Positions 47,201 to 58,089 of a DNA stretch of 64,000 nucleotides are shown in pieces. This stretch comes from Phyto melanocephala (lineage: Eukaryota; Arthropoda; Insecta; Diptera; Rhinophoridae), in the NCBI GenBank assembly GCA_941918925.1, contig OW799233.1, positions 44,382,275-44,446,274 on the forward strand, written 5' to 3'. Under the pieces are notes generated by a model. The model was not told where the DNA came from, searched no databases, and saw only the letters and a list, made by a program, of their open reading frames with translations. The position numbers and the translations under genes were made by a program. The stretch's first letter is position 1. The number at the start of each line of letters is the position of its first letter.

Positions 47201-47507
47201 GGAAGAATTGCCTACAACCTCTGCGTCGGCATCAGCAGCTTTAGTGAAGACAGCATCTAATGTTGAAGTAGCTACAACATCTACTACAGATACAGAAACT
47301 CCAGTTGCCAAACATAATGAAGTAACTATAGAAGATTTAGGCGGCGAAGATCAAATAGATGTTCCAGTATCTATATCCTCTACTATTGATGAGACTACAT
47401 CATCGACTTCAGCAACTTCAGTAGACAGTACCACAGAACACATGAATGAGTTGCGTAAACGACGCTTAAAATTTCTTGAAGAACGTAATAAAACAACTGC
47501 GGAATAA
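44210..47507 (+). CDS. Hrd1: Hrd1 (synoviolin / sip3) ER-membrane RING-H2 ubiquitin ligase
   Basis: This is the core E3 ligase of ER-associated degradation, and it ubiquitinates misfolded proteins as they leave the ER. Six exons, 44210-44335, 44405-44461, 44534-44722, 45795-46614, 46695-46927 and 46989-47507, give 647 aa with all splice phases closing. Residues 1-250 hold the multi-pass membrane part (MQLLLSTICLGLTSVVIGNA start, FLGTLRAAEFEHLLERF loop). The RING-H2 is at 289-327: C289, C292, C305, H307, H310, C313, C324, C327. Next come an Ala/Asn-rich linker, a Pro/Met-rich stretch, and DLTNFTDDELKALEGNERKN... LLRNIQLMLDAANIL, the Hrd1 self-association helix region. The C-terminus is acidic and Ser/Thr-rich and ends LRKRRLKFLEERNKTTAE. 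The ATG at 44210 was chosen because it aligns with Drosophila; the longer ORF start at 44162 is upstream leader. Confidence 0.95.
44930..45260 (-). pseudogene. Mariner-like transposase relic in Hrd1 intron 3
   Basis: The minus strand reads KILFSDKAFF then, after stops, HFGVGVPLGSFFFENNAGSH. This resembles the first catalytic-Asp segment (..IFSDEAHF..) and the ..GV.GPFFFEN..G.. segment of DUF4817-class mariner transposases. The plus ORF at 44853-45128 is its shadow. Confidence 0.5.
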
Positions 47508-47812
47508 GAAAACAAAAAAATGTTAAGGCTTAATTTTACATAAAATTCTTAACACTTTTGACCATAATTCTACATACATACATACAAGCATATACTTCTG
47601 AAGTTGGACTGAAAAACGTTTTTTCTTTTATTAAAAAAAAAAATTTATTTTTATTTATTATACTGCAATGATTTTTTCTTTATTTTGTTTTCTTGATTTA
47701 ATTGTTAAAAATATGTTAAATATCATTAAACAGCTAAATATTATCTTTATTTTTGATGGAAGCATTATCAAATACTTATTAACAAATTGATTTAAACAAT
47801 CTTTTAATAGCA

Positions 47813-47818
47813 AAATAA
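47813..47818 (+). terminator. Possible Hrd1 polyadenylation signal
   Basis: An AATAAA hexamer lies about 310 nt after the Hrd1 stop. Others may exist in this AT-rich DNA. Confidence 0.3.
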
Positions 47819-48164
47819 AAAAGAAAGCGAATACAAACAGAAATAATGAAGATACTTTATATATAAAAAAAAACAATATGTGGTTATAACTTACATATAT
47901 TGTATATTTAAGATATAATATGAATTTAAACAAAAAAAAAATTAAATAATGGGAATGAAAATAATTTTTTTTTGATTTTGATGTATATGTATGTATTAAA
48001 AAAATTATAATTTAAATACATAAAAACATACACAAATATTGTGAACAAATTTTGTATTTTGAAATTTGGTCTAATTCATTTTGTAATTTTGTACATATTT
48101 TTGGTACAAAATTAAATTTATGTCAACTAGATATGCAGTCATATACATTTTTCTCACTAGGGTG

Positions 48165-48500
48165 TTTTTTTTTAAATCGCGTGTCAAGTTGGCTTACTTC
48201 GCACACAAATCGTAAGAAGTGTACAAGATGAAATTTTCAAAGCAAATGAATTAAAACTTTGTGTAATAAAAAAGCGAAAATGTGTCCCAAACAGATTTAA
48301 AAATTTATGACGGCCACCTTTTTCTCTTTAAAAATATAACAAATTGCATAATACTAATATAATAAGCTATTATTTGTAATACAAGCAAGCGATGCAAACA
48401 ATATAAGTTCAATTACGCGGCGAAGTTTTTTACGAACAAATCCCACGAGAATATCAAATGTGGAAAGCCAGCTTAATCGTCGACTCCGCACACCAGTTTT
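48165..48500 (-). pseudogene. Possible mariner-like relic between Hrd1 and JAMP
   Basis: A minus-strand piece (WLSTFDILVGFVRKKLRRVI) recalls the ..DFFLWGFVK.KVY.. end of mariner transposases. Stops surround it, and the match is weak. Confidence 0.3.
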
Positions 48501-48700
48501 TAGTTAAATTTTATGAGCGTGCATGATTTGTATTTTTTAAGAAGAAAAAACAAATTCCAAATTAGCCTTTTCACAGGACGAAATCTGCTTGTCATGCGCA
48601 AATCAGAGATCCAAATTAAAAACAGTCATCAACATTATAATTGTGAAAACCAACGATAACAACGATCACGTTGTTAGAACCAAATAGCTTACTCGTTAAA

Positions 48701-48706
48701 TTTATT
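48701..48706 (-). terminator. JAMP polyadenylation signal
   Basis: AATAAA on the minus strand, 63 nt after the JAMP stop codon, is a normal spacing for a compact 3' UTR. Confidence 0.5.
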
Positions 48707-48768
48707 AACTTTTATAAAAAGAAAGAAAACAAGAAAAATTGTATATAGTATACAGAATTTAATTCACC

Positions 48769-50203
48769 TTAACTACTACGTGTTTCACTTTCTGGGAAAT
48801 CCGCAGGATCAGTAAAACGCTCGGTTATTATATAAAATATAGAAGGAAAGGGGACCAAACACAATAAAGAATAATGATGGTCCAAAGCTATAATGCCATA
48901 AGCTAACAAAAGCCATTGCATGACTGAAATAAAATTAAAAAATGTTATTTTTTTTTTTAATTTTTTGTTTAACTTACATATTATTACTAAGTTTTTAACT
49001 TCCAGGAACGAAGATTTGATCAGGGCTTCAAAAGATTGGTCCAGTTTCTTTGAGTAGTGAATTGCGTTGGCTATCATTGATATACCCATGCTTATGTAGG
49101 GAAAAGAATAATCTAAAAATTTTAAAAAGAAACGTTGAAATTTAAATATATTAAAGAAATTGTAAAAACTTTCCCTGAAGAAGCTACCCAATGTGGTAGC
49201 GAAATATCGGAATAAAAGAATAATTTTTATAAAAAAAAAAAGTGATCTTAAGCTCGAATAAATAAAAACAATATATTTATATTAAAGAACCCTTATATCA
49301 AGGCATATTTATTCATTTATTATATGAATAAATATGCCTTGCCTTATATATTTAAAAAAAAGCGGCAATTTCATATACATATGTATATATTAATTTTAAA
49401 AGAATATTCAAATTGTAAAAAAAATCAATTTAAATATTACCAATTAGCAACTTACATATTAAACCGCAAGCAAGTGCGTGAATAAACGTAATCAGGGGTA
49501 GAAAATATAAAGCAGCATAAATTGGCGCCTTCCCTTTCACCTTTAACATGGTACTAATCAATGGTCTAATTATACACATTGTGACCAAACTTAAAAAATA
49601 GAATACTAAAATGATAGTTTGTCTAAAAGAAGATTAACATACAATTATAAATTAAAATACACATTTTCAATATCCTAAAAATACTAAAAGAAAACTTACA
49701 ATGGGTACACTGCCTCTTGAGTGCAATGTAAAGACTTCTCATAATTCGGAGCAGGATTATAGAAGAGCGTATACCAATCGGAAAATTTACGCACTGGGCA
49801 AGCGAATAAACGAAATTCACCTATAGGATCCATCAAAAGTATAGCAGCTATGGCTGATATAATAGCTTCCAAGCTAGCGCAGGTAGAGAGAACCAACTGC
49901 TTTCGGGAAAATCTAAAATGGTAATAAAAACAAGTTTTCTACTAAAATCACTAATTTTTCCACTTACTTTCTATCCTTGGCATCCAAATCAATAAAGAAA
50001 CAATGCATAATCAAAGGCAAGGCTGCCATGAAGCCCAAATAAAACCAAGAGTAGGAATTCAACTCTTCCTCGCATTGTATACAGGCAAAACTTTCATTCA
50101 CCCGATAACCTCTTGGGCAGGCACCACATCCACTCCATGTATTGTTTTCCATTTGTATGCGACCACAATATTGTCCCGGACAACGTTCTAAAGAAGAACT
50201 CAT
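48769..50203 (-). CDS. JKAMP: JNK1/MAPK8-associated membrane protein (JAMP, JKAMP)
   Basis: This is a multi-pass ER membrane protein; the mammalian protein recruits proteasomes and ERAD factors to the ER. Five exons, 50203-49968, 49912-49700, 49622-49456, 49112-48978 and 48923-48769, give 301 aa (human 311) with matched phases. The N-terminus is Cys-rich (CPGQYCGRI, CGACPRGYR, CIQCEEEL), followed by WFYLGFMAALPLIMHCFFID. The family signature SDWYTLFYNPAPNYEKSLHC + TQEAVYPL spans exon 2. Then come IRPLISTML, ALYFLPLITFIHALACGLIY and, at the end, WLLLAYGIIALDHHYSLLCL followed by FYIITERFTDPADFPES. Its 3' end faces that of Hrd1, 1,261 bp away. Confidence 0.93.
49291..49349. mobile_element. 43-bp palindromic MITE derivative with 8-bp TSD, in JAMP intron 3
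   Basis: The body 49299-49341 is two perfect 18-bp inverted arms (CAAGGCATATTTATTCAT) around a 7-bp loop. It is flanked by CCTTATAT at 49291-49298 and 49342-49349. The arms equal the ends of the 197-200 bp MITEs at 29445 and 54458. Confidence 0.85.
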
Positions 50204-50830
50204 TTTACCTTATACACAATTTATAAAAACAAATATATAAAATTTATCTTTTTAATAAATATTCCCCATCACAGTTTTGTTTTGTTTACGCTTTCACAAG
50301 GCGTTTAATATATAAGGTAAAAGCAAAAGGTGGTGTGTTTCTTTAATTTCTTTTTTATATATGGAGTTTGACATTAGCAATTTCCATTTCTTTTTATATA
50401 TAAACTATACCCGTGAACATAACAAACTCGAACTGGCAAACTTTTTTTTTGTTCATTTTGAATCTTGTTGCGAATCTCGAAGAATTTACTATCATTTTCA
50501 ATTTTAATAACAAAAAATCGCTAATTTATCTGTACTGGCTGTCAAAAACAAAACATAAACAAAGCACAACAAAAAAATATTTGGGGGATTCACAGTAGTG
50601 TCATAAATTCATATGTCCTATAGTAATAGCAAGAAAAATTAAGACTATTGTGAACAACCCCTCATAATTAATTGTGCTATTTTGAATTTAAATCAGCTGA
50701 TGTAAAACAATTATTTATTTATTTATTTATTAATTCCTTTGTTATACATGTAGCCATATGGCCAATAAAAATTATATTACAAGTTTTCTTAAAAATAAAT
50801 TTTTTCTTTCATAATGCCAAAAACAAATAA
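50204..50830. other. Region upstream of JAMP
   Basis: It probably contains the JAMP promoter; no clear core motif is visible. An inverted LINE tail ((TTTA)n then 'tatacatgtagccatatggc' + 'caata') lies at 50710-50770 and matches the (TAAA)n tails at 13078 and 40390. Confidence 0.4.
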
Positions 50831-50831
50831 A

Positions 50832-50960
50832 AACAAGTAAGAGTGCTATATTCGGCCATGCCGAATCTTATATACCCTTCACAACGTGTAGTCGTGTATA
50901 TAAAAACATCCCATTGTAAAATTAAAAATTAACGTATGTATGTTAAAAAAAATAAAATAA
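50832..50960 (+). repeat. HINE family A 5' fragment
   Basis: It contains AACAAGTAAGAGTGCTATAT plus the hairpin and 'acccttcacaacgtgtagtc', and stops in an A-rich run. Confidence 0.65.
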
Positions 50961-50982
50961 AAAAAATATGGGCTAATCCTGC

Positions 50983-51380
50983 GTTACGGACGTTACATTC
51001 GCACGCAATTTTGCTTGTTAAGATTGACACAGCTGGCGTTCACATTGGAATATTTTCATGAAATTTTTTGCAAAATACAGTTCTTTGGGAGTTCTTCAAA
51101 ACTGGTTTTAAACTTAAAGGTTAACTGTTTTAAAAAAAAAAGTTATGCTAGCTTAAAGTTTCGTTACGGACGTTACAAAAAATGGAAGTCGATATTGAGG
51201 CTTATGTGCATTTACACATTTTTTAGCGAATTTTGCATAATAAACAAAAAAATTTCATACACAAAAAATTAATTGGAATATATGACGATATCAATCCTGC
51301 TTAGAAAAGAAGTCTAAGTAGTCCCGTTAAGCAAAAATCTTAATTTTTGTCTGTTACGGACGTTACGTTACGGACGTTAC
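50983..51380. repeat. Four GTTACGGACGTTAC motifs
   Basis: Copies start at 50983, 51163, 51353 and 51367; the last two are 14 bp apart. The intervening 180-190 bp segments are not obviously repeated. They are probably internal repeats of an unrecognised element. Compare the TGTCACG cluster at 13742-14182. Confidence 0.55.
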
Positions 51381-51539
51381 ACTTTTTCCATTAAACCAAA
51401 TTGTGTATATAAAAAACATTTATGTATTTAAAAATCTTTTTAAACTTGTAATTATTAATTTATTAGTTACAAAAAAATTATAGAATATTTCATTACTCTT
51501 ATATTAGCTTACATTTATTTATTTATTTGACTGTTTAAC

Positions 51540-52151
51540 ATTAGGTTCGTTCGAGAACTCACAAATTTGTACGAATTTGTACAAATTTTTACTGCATTTT
51601 ACGAAATTGCGTTCGTTTACACAAATTTCTAGTAAATGAGAGCACAAATAGAGAGCGAAAAGTGACAGTTCTTGACTGGGTATTTGCAAATTTTTACAAC
51701 AGAAATTTCTTGCTGTAAAATTTAGCAAAACCAAAAAACATATGATTCAAAAGGTAAACAAACAAAAGTAACCAAACAAAAAGTATACAATTTGTGAAAA
51801 AAATATTAAAAAAAGGAAAATCCAAACAAAAGTGCAAAATATTATTAAATTTAAATTGTTTGTGAAATAAAGTTAGTTAACAATGTCTATAGATGAAAGA
51901 ATGGAACTGCCTGAATCTGACGCAGGTATACATACTTAAATACATATTTGCACAAATGTATGTATGTACATAGTTCTCATTAAACTTTATTTATTTGCCA
52001 TCAGCTGTTGCTTCAATCTTACGAATTTTTACAAATGTCTGTTCGAGTACTTTTTTGGACAAATTCTATTTTTGAGAGTAAAATTTTCAATTTACTAAAT
52101 AATTACTCATTTACTACAAAGTGCAGTAAAAGTACTCGAACGAACCTAATA
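51540..52151 (+). mobile_element. MITE with TAGGTTCGTTCGAG ends, copy 1
   Basis: It is about 610 bp with inverted ends TAGGTTCGTTCGAG / CTCGAACGAACCTA flanked by TA. The interior has 'gtgacagttcttgac' and a start codon opening MSIDERMELPESDAG directly before a gtatac donor-like site. That looks like the first exon of a lost transposase gene. Confidence 0.7.
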
Positions 52152-52778
52152 ATAATTTATTAATAAAATGTATAGATATATAGATTTATTTAAATTTTTT
52201 AAAGTATTCTAGTATCGGATTATTATACATAATTGTAAAATACATACATAGTAAAAAATAAAAGATTATATGAAAATAAATGTATTATGTTATTTGTATT
52301 AAACATACTTATTTTATTTTAAATATCTGTTTTTAGGCCATATCATTATTCATTGAATTTTGAAGTAAATGAAAGTTTCAATGAATTTCGCAAAACTAAC
52401 ATCAATATAGTTTGGCCATCAATTTTTCTTTGAATTTGTTACTTAAATTTTTTAGCGTAAATATATAATATTAATAAAAATAAATATTGTAGAAATTTTA
52501 CACGGAAAGAAAAACCTATATATAATTGCAAACAAGTAGAAACGCCCTAACTTAAATAATTGTAACTTGACAGGAGAAGCCAAAAACGTAATAGAAAGTG
52601 TATTATTACAATGTAACTTCTTTCTAAAATTTTTTATTTTAGATAATATTGCACAAAATTTTTGTGTCGTGATGTACATAAACAAATTTCGTAAAAAATA
52701 CAAGCATTTCTACCCGAGACCATCGATATACCCTTACACTCTCCGTGTTTATTATAAAAAGACCTTAAGCATAATAAT

Positions 52779-53352
52779 AGGTTCGTTCGACTACTTTTAC
52801 TGCACTTTGTAGTAAATGAGTAATTATTTAGTAAATTGAAAATCTTACTCTCAAAAAGAGAATTTGTCCAAAAAAGTACTCGAACAGACATTTTTAAAAA
52901 TTCGTAAGATTGAAGCAACAGCTGATGGCAAATAAATATTGTGTTGTTTAATGGGAACTATGTACATACATACATATGTGCCAGATTGATTCAGGCAGTT
53001 TCATTCTTTCATCTGTAGACATTGTTAACTAACTTTATTTCACAAACAATTTAAATTTAATAATATTTTGCACTTTTCTTTGGATTTTCCTTTTTTTTAA
53101 TATTTTTTTCACAAATTCTATACGTTTTGTTTGTTTACCTTTTGAATCATATGTTTTTTGGTTTTGCAAAATCTTACTGCAAGAAATTTCTGTAGTAAAA
53201 ATTTGCAAATACTCAATCAAGAACTGTCACTTTTTGCTCTCTATTTGTGCTCTCATTTACCACAAATTTGTGTAAACGAACGCAACTTCGTAAAATGCAG
53301 TAAAAATTTGTACAAATTTATACAAATTTGTGAGTTCTCGAACGAACCTAAT
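52779..53352 (-). mobile_element. MITE with TAGGTTCGTTCGAG ends, copy 2, inverted
   Basis: It is the same element in the opposite direction, about 575 bp, with GGTTCGTTCGA at 52783 and CGAACGAACCTA at 53350. The equivalent start codon region is read on the minus strand near 53023 (MSTDERMKLPES). The 630 bp between the copies are AT-rich, and I recognise nothing there. Confidence 0.7.
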
Positions 53353-53793
53353 ATATTCAAATAAAAAAGATCAAAAAACTAAATTATTTAAAAATATTGT
53401 TCAGACGGTATAATTATGTGTATTCGTTTTAGTTTGCAAAAAATGTTGTGGAAACATGTAAAAAAACGTGTGTCCATGGAAAAACTGCAAAACATAACTT
53501 TTAAGTAAAATTTAGTTTTGCAGAAAACCTTTTTGTTTTCAGAAGACAAATTACGGATTGCAAAATTTAAAAATATCAAAAGACCATAGAATTCGAATGT
53601 TTTGAGTTTTCTGTGCTTTAGATATGGAGATTCTAATAAGTATTTAATAGTTTAGCATGCGAAGACCATTACCCGGGTAGATAAGACATTAGTCTTCGGC
53701 GTAAATAAAACATGCAGCTTATATACTTCTTCTAGTGACTTCCAGAATAACATTAAACAATATTTCAAAATTTTAAATTGCAACCCGTGAAAA

Positions 53794-54814
53794 TTATTAT
53801 ACCACCAACAAAAAAATAGTGTGGGGATATATTTATTTTGTCATTCCGTATATCAGTATATTAGGAAGAGTGTTTTAGCTAGTAATGCAAGAGTAGGACA
53901 AAAAAACAATGCCCTTCCTACATCGAAAAAATGCGATTATGTCTAAACTCATAAATAAAAAAATTTCTTTCTTTGTAATATAGTTTTTTTTGGCATATGA
54001 GGCTTTTTATATTACTTTTGTTGAAAATAAAAATAGCTCTAATCTATACATTTAAAATGGAGTTACAGATTAAAATGTACTAAAGTTGAGGTGACTCGTC
54101 CACCTCACAAATTACGATTTATCTCAAATTCATATAACTTCTCTATGGAAAGATTATGGAAAAATAAAGTACTGTATTGAAATATCTAAATTTATCAGCA
54201 AAAACTACTTTGAAACGCCTAATTTTTACATAATCCACTATTAATGAAATTTAAAAGCTCATAAAAGCGACAGAATTAGATCTATGACGATGAAATTTTA
54301 TATACATATATAGATAAATATAAGTAAATTTTCAAAATTACGGTGACATGCCCACTTTAACGCCCACCTACAATATAACGCTTTATTTTTAATTCATATA
54401 ATTTCTCAAAACTAAAGCAGTACAATTTTTTAATGTAGACATATTAAAGGTTTCCTTCAAGGCATATTTATTCATCAGGTAATTGCAGTACGGAGAGAAT
54501 TTTTTGTTTATATTTTTTATATATGAAGTTTGACATTTGAAAGAAATTAGAATAAATTGTTTTTTATTTATGTATTTTGACAGCTGAAATTCAAAATAAG
54601 TGTTAAGAAAATAATCAGCTAACGAATCAAAAGTACCTGATGAATAAATATGCCTTGGATATCCTTGTAAGAAAGAATTTAAGAAAATAAATTAATAGCA
54701 AGTCGAAGTTACACAAAGTAATACATATTTAAGTATAGATTCCAGTGTTAACTGCTAATAATAAAACAATAAATTTTGTGCTGTAAAAATACACAAAATT
54801 GGTGGTGGGTTTTT
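53794..54814 (+). mobile_element. HINE family B copy interrupted by a MITE
   Basis: It runs from 'ataccaccaacaaaaaaata' to 'acacaaaattggtggtgggt' with diverged inner blocks ('catgcccactttaacgccca'). The hairpin end is missing. The 200-bp MITE 54458-54657 is inserted in its 3' half. Confidence 0.65.
54458..54657. mobile_element. CAAGGCATATTTATTCAT MITE (200 bp)
   Basis: It has inverted ends identical to those at 29445-29641 and a similar AT-rich interior ('gaagtttgacatttgaaaga'). The flanking 8-mers GTTTCCTT and GATATCCT do not match well, so the target duplication has decayed or is absent. Confidence 0.75.
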
Positions 54815-55018
54815 GCTAAGATACGATATACATATGTAAAGCATAGTAAAATCATTAAAGTAAATGGTACATAACGTGAGATGTGAATAGAGTTGAAAAT
54901 AGTGCAATATAAAAAAGTACACAGCTTATCAGAGTAACTTTACAAATCGCAAAATATTTTCCAATGTCCGCATAATAAACACAAAACCATTTCCAAGTTA
55001 ATTTTGTAAGTTATGTTT

Positions 55019-55024
55019 TTTATT
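55019..55024 (-). terminator. Possible RpL6 polyadenylation signal
   Basis: AATAAA on the minus strand, about 100 nt after the RpL6 stop. Confidence 0.35.
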
Positions 55025-55125
55025 TTACAAAATATCATTTTGTCCATTATTTTGATACACTAAAATAAAAATAAACTTAATCCTTTCGAACACCACACAA
55101 TTACTTAGAATTCTAATTTAAAACT

Positions 55126-56301
55126 TTAGAACTTCATGCGATGGGGGTATTGAGAAGAATGCAAGGCGAACATACTCTTCAAATATTTGGCGAGGAATTT
55201 GCCATCTTCGTTGGCCTTAATAGCCTTAAGGACAGCAGTATCGATTTCTTTCTGGTCCTTCTTGCGGGCTTCGTTAGGAACGAAGCGTTGTTTTTTTGTA
55301 GCGAATATATCACCTTCACCCGATTTCTTCTCCTTCTTGATTTTTAAGCGGCGGAAATAAGCATCATCCAAGTGCTCGGGTACTTTGTAGTCACCCAAGT
55401 TGACGCGGGTTGAGGTACCAATAACGAAACGCTGAGAAACACGACGCAAGGGGCAGGAGTTCAAGCAGAAGGGACCAGTAACCAACAATAAGCCAGACGA
55501 TAGAGATTTAAGCAAAACAACACGTTTGCCTTGGTGACGTCCGGCTAACATGATGAGAACGGTACCGGGTTTAAGGTTGTGGCGAATGTTTCGCTTGTGT
55601 TGACTGAAGGTCGCCTTAGAGGGGCGTTTGCCAACGAACTTCTTAGTGGGGTAGTTGGCTTTGGGTTTTTTCCTATAGACGGTACGTTCACCACCGTTCT
55701 TGGGACCACCAATTTTTTTAACTTTTTTGATTTCCGTCTTCACAGACTTGACGATTGGACGCTTGGTACCTTTCAAACGCCATTGTGCACGGCGTTTGTA
55801 CATCTGCAAATTGAATAGAGAAAACAATTTATTAAAATTTTAAGGTTAAAAAATTAAATGTGACTGCTGGCGAACAATTTGTTAAAACTTTTTTCCCAAT
55901 TGGGTTTGCAAAACACATACACACACATTTGTTTTTATTAATAAGAAGGAAATGAACAATAGAACTCTTTTGCATATTGTCATTTAAAAGTTTTAAAAAC
56001 AAAAAATTAATTTCACGCTACATTTTGATGTTTGAAATTTTTAAACAATTTTTTTTATTTTAGCAATTTCTCTAGTTTTTACGCCATGTTTTTTGTTCTT
56101 GCTATTTACATGAATACACACGCACACACAACAGCCTGTTCAGGGCCCCATTTCTTCGATTTTTCAGTGTCAAATTTAATGAATTTTTACCTGGCTCTTG
56201 GAGTAACGCAAAACTCCGCCATGGAGGTAAGAATTTAAAGGATGTTTATTAACTTTTTTGCCAGTTTTAACGGCTTTTTTAGCCTTTTCAACGGGTGCCA
56301 T
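55126..56301 (-). CDS. RpL6: 60S ribosomal protein L6 (eL6)
   Basis: This is a large-subunit ribosomal protein. Exon 1, 56301-56191, encodes MAPVEKAKKAVKTGKK..NSYLHGGVLRYSKSQ (37 codons). Exon 2, 55803-55126, encodes MYKRRAQWRLKG to the stop, with KKIGGPKNGGERTVYRKKPK, KPGTVLIMLAGRHQGKRVVL and the end HSSQYPHRMKF. Total 262 aa. Both splice sites (CAG-gtaaaa and ttgcag-ATG) are in phase 0. The Lys/Arg-rich N-terminus and the KOW-like AGRHQGKRVVLLK stretch are typical. The 387-nt intron 55804-56190 holds nothing I recognise. Confidence 0.97.
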
Positions 56302-56310
56302 ATCAAAAAA

Positions 56311-56350
56311 CACGTGTACACCGCACAGAAACTATGGTAAAAAGGAAGGT
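56311..56350 (-). promoter_or_regulatory. RpL6 TOP-like start and CACGTG E-box
   Basis: On the minus strand a pyrimidine run CCTTCCTTTTT (about 56337-56348) lies 36-47 nt upstream of the ATG and fits a 5'TOP transcription start. A CACGTG box is at 56311-56316, between that start and the ATG. Ribosomal protein genes of Drosophila use TOP starts, and Myc targets often carry a downstream CACGTG (established knowledge); its use here is inference. Confidence 0.5.
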
Positions 56351-57155
56351 TAGGTATTACGGCGTTGCCATAAAAAATATATGTCAAAAATGATAGGAGC
56401 TGTCAAAGCGAAATGTCATGTGGTAGACATATTGTTTTCGGAGTTTTTATAATTTAATAAACTTCCTTAGTATAGGCAATGCTAATTGCAACGTATTAAA
56501 TTAGCAATTTTTTGAAAAACGTGACGTTTTAAATTAATATATTTTTTAATTTTAAATAATATTTAATTTTTAAAAATTACTAGAAAATAATATTAAATGT
56601 TTATATACTATGTATTATTTGATTGTTTGGTTTAAACTGGTCTATATGCTATTCACTGGTTGGTGCTTATACTTCACGTTTTATCAAAATTCCTGCAAAA
56701 TTTTAAATGTCAATAAAAAATGAGAATTCAAAAACAAAACAAAAAACTATAAAAAAAATTGCTCAAAAACCCAACCTGTTTGAAGTATGTATTTAATTTT
56801 TCTAATCCATTTTACATTTGGCTAACCGTTGGCTAACACTAAATTGATATACATAAATGTCATTCGAAATAATTTTTTTCCTTTTTAATTAATTACTGAT
56901 GGTGTTTTCTTTTCTAACAAGCAATGTTGCCCTTTTATTGTAGAAGAATTAATTGTAGAAATAAAAAATTCTGATTATTAATATGTTTCACAAAAAAAAA
57001 AAAAGAGAAATTCGATAAAATTAAGTTGATAAACTAGCGGGCTCAGATCACGAAACTGGTCCGAACAAAATTTGTATTCAAAGATATATTGTTGTTATTG
57101 GTTATTGTTTTGTTGTCTTCTTTTTGCTATGTTTGTGCATGATTTTTTTTCTCAT
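56351..57155. other. Intergenic DNA upstream of RpL6
   Basis: It is AT-rich without recognisable genes or repeats. Confidence 0.3.
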
Positions 57156-57157
57156 TT

Positions 57158-57662
57158 TTACACTGTGCGGTATAAATTTTCGTAAATTTTTATCTATAAA
57201 TCCTTTCGTAATGTATAGATTTGAGAAATTTTCAGGGAAAAATATTTTTTTTGCTCAGGAAATATACCTACTTATTAAATTTTATTTCTGTACGTCAATG
57301 CGTTTAAACACAATCGCATTTTGTTCGATGTTGGAAAGACATTGTTTTTTTTTACCAACTCTAGCATTACGACCAATAACTTTCTTCCTAACATGCCGAT
57401 TTAGCCCATTTTCAATACCAAACAATCCTTGTGTATAAGACATATTCTGAAAAAAATGTATCCCCCTAACTCGTTCAGTTCAAGCTTTATTGTACTTTCA
57501 ACTGACGTTAAGATGGACGGACATAGCTAGATCGTCCTAAAATGAAACCCTGATTCAGAAAATATATCTTTATGGGGTCTTAAATGAATATTTCGATGTG
57601 TTACAAACGGAATGACAAAAGGAATATCCCCCACACCATTTTTTTGGTGGTGGGTAGAAAAA
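57158..57662 (-). mobile_element. HINE family B 5' half (minus)
   Basis: It reads in reverse 'cactgtgcggtataaatttt' to 'ccaccatttttttggtggtg'-type end, with 'gacggacatagctagatcgt' and 'aatatatctttatggggtct'. The hairpin end is missing. Confidence 0.65.
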
Positions 57663-57739
57663 AAGAGTAAAGAGAGAACCACATTTTTTACTCCCGCTTA
57701 AAATATGTTTTGTTATTTTATTTTATCCTTGATCCGTGA

Positions 57740-57890
57740 TGCCAAGGGTATACGCAGCTTTGTCATTCCGTTTGCAATTTCTTCAAATTTCGTTGCCGAC
57801 CCCGTATTGAAAATCAGAAAAATCGCTCACACCAATACAAACTGGATGAACGTAGGTTCGAATCCCAGTTAAGACAAATTTTTTTTTAAT
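57740..57890 (-). repeat. HINE family A fragment with a tRNA-like T-arm
   Basis: It contains 'gtcattccgtttgcaatttc', 'gccgaccccgta' and 'GGTTCGAATCCCAGTTAAG', next to a poly-T run. Confidence 0.5.
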
Positions 57891-58034
57891 AAATTAGTAT
57901 TTACATACATAAACTCAATTTATAATTTAACAATAGGACGTTTTAAAGCGGATAAAGTCATTTTAAAGATAATGAAATATATAAGTGTGTATGTAAATAC
58001 ATATTTCACATTGTTTCGTTTATCTATCTATCTA

Positions 58035-58054
58035 TCTATATATATAAAAGTGAA

Positions 58055-58089
<35 letters not shown>

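Noticed and set aside
57852..57872. GGTTCGAATCCC as a tRNA gene
   Set aside because: There is no matching D-arm, anticodon arm or full acceptor stem upstream; only a T-arm-like piece in a repeat.
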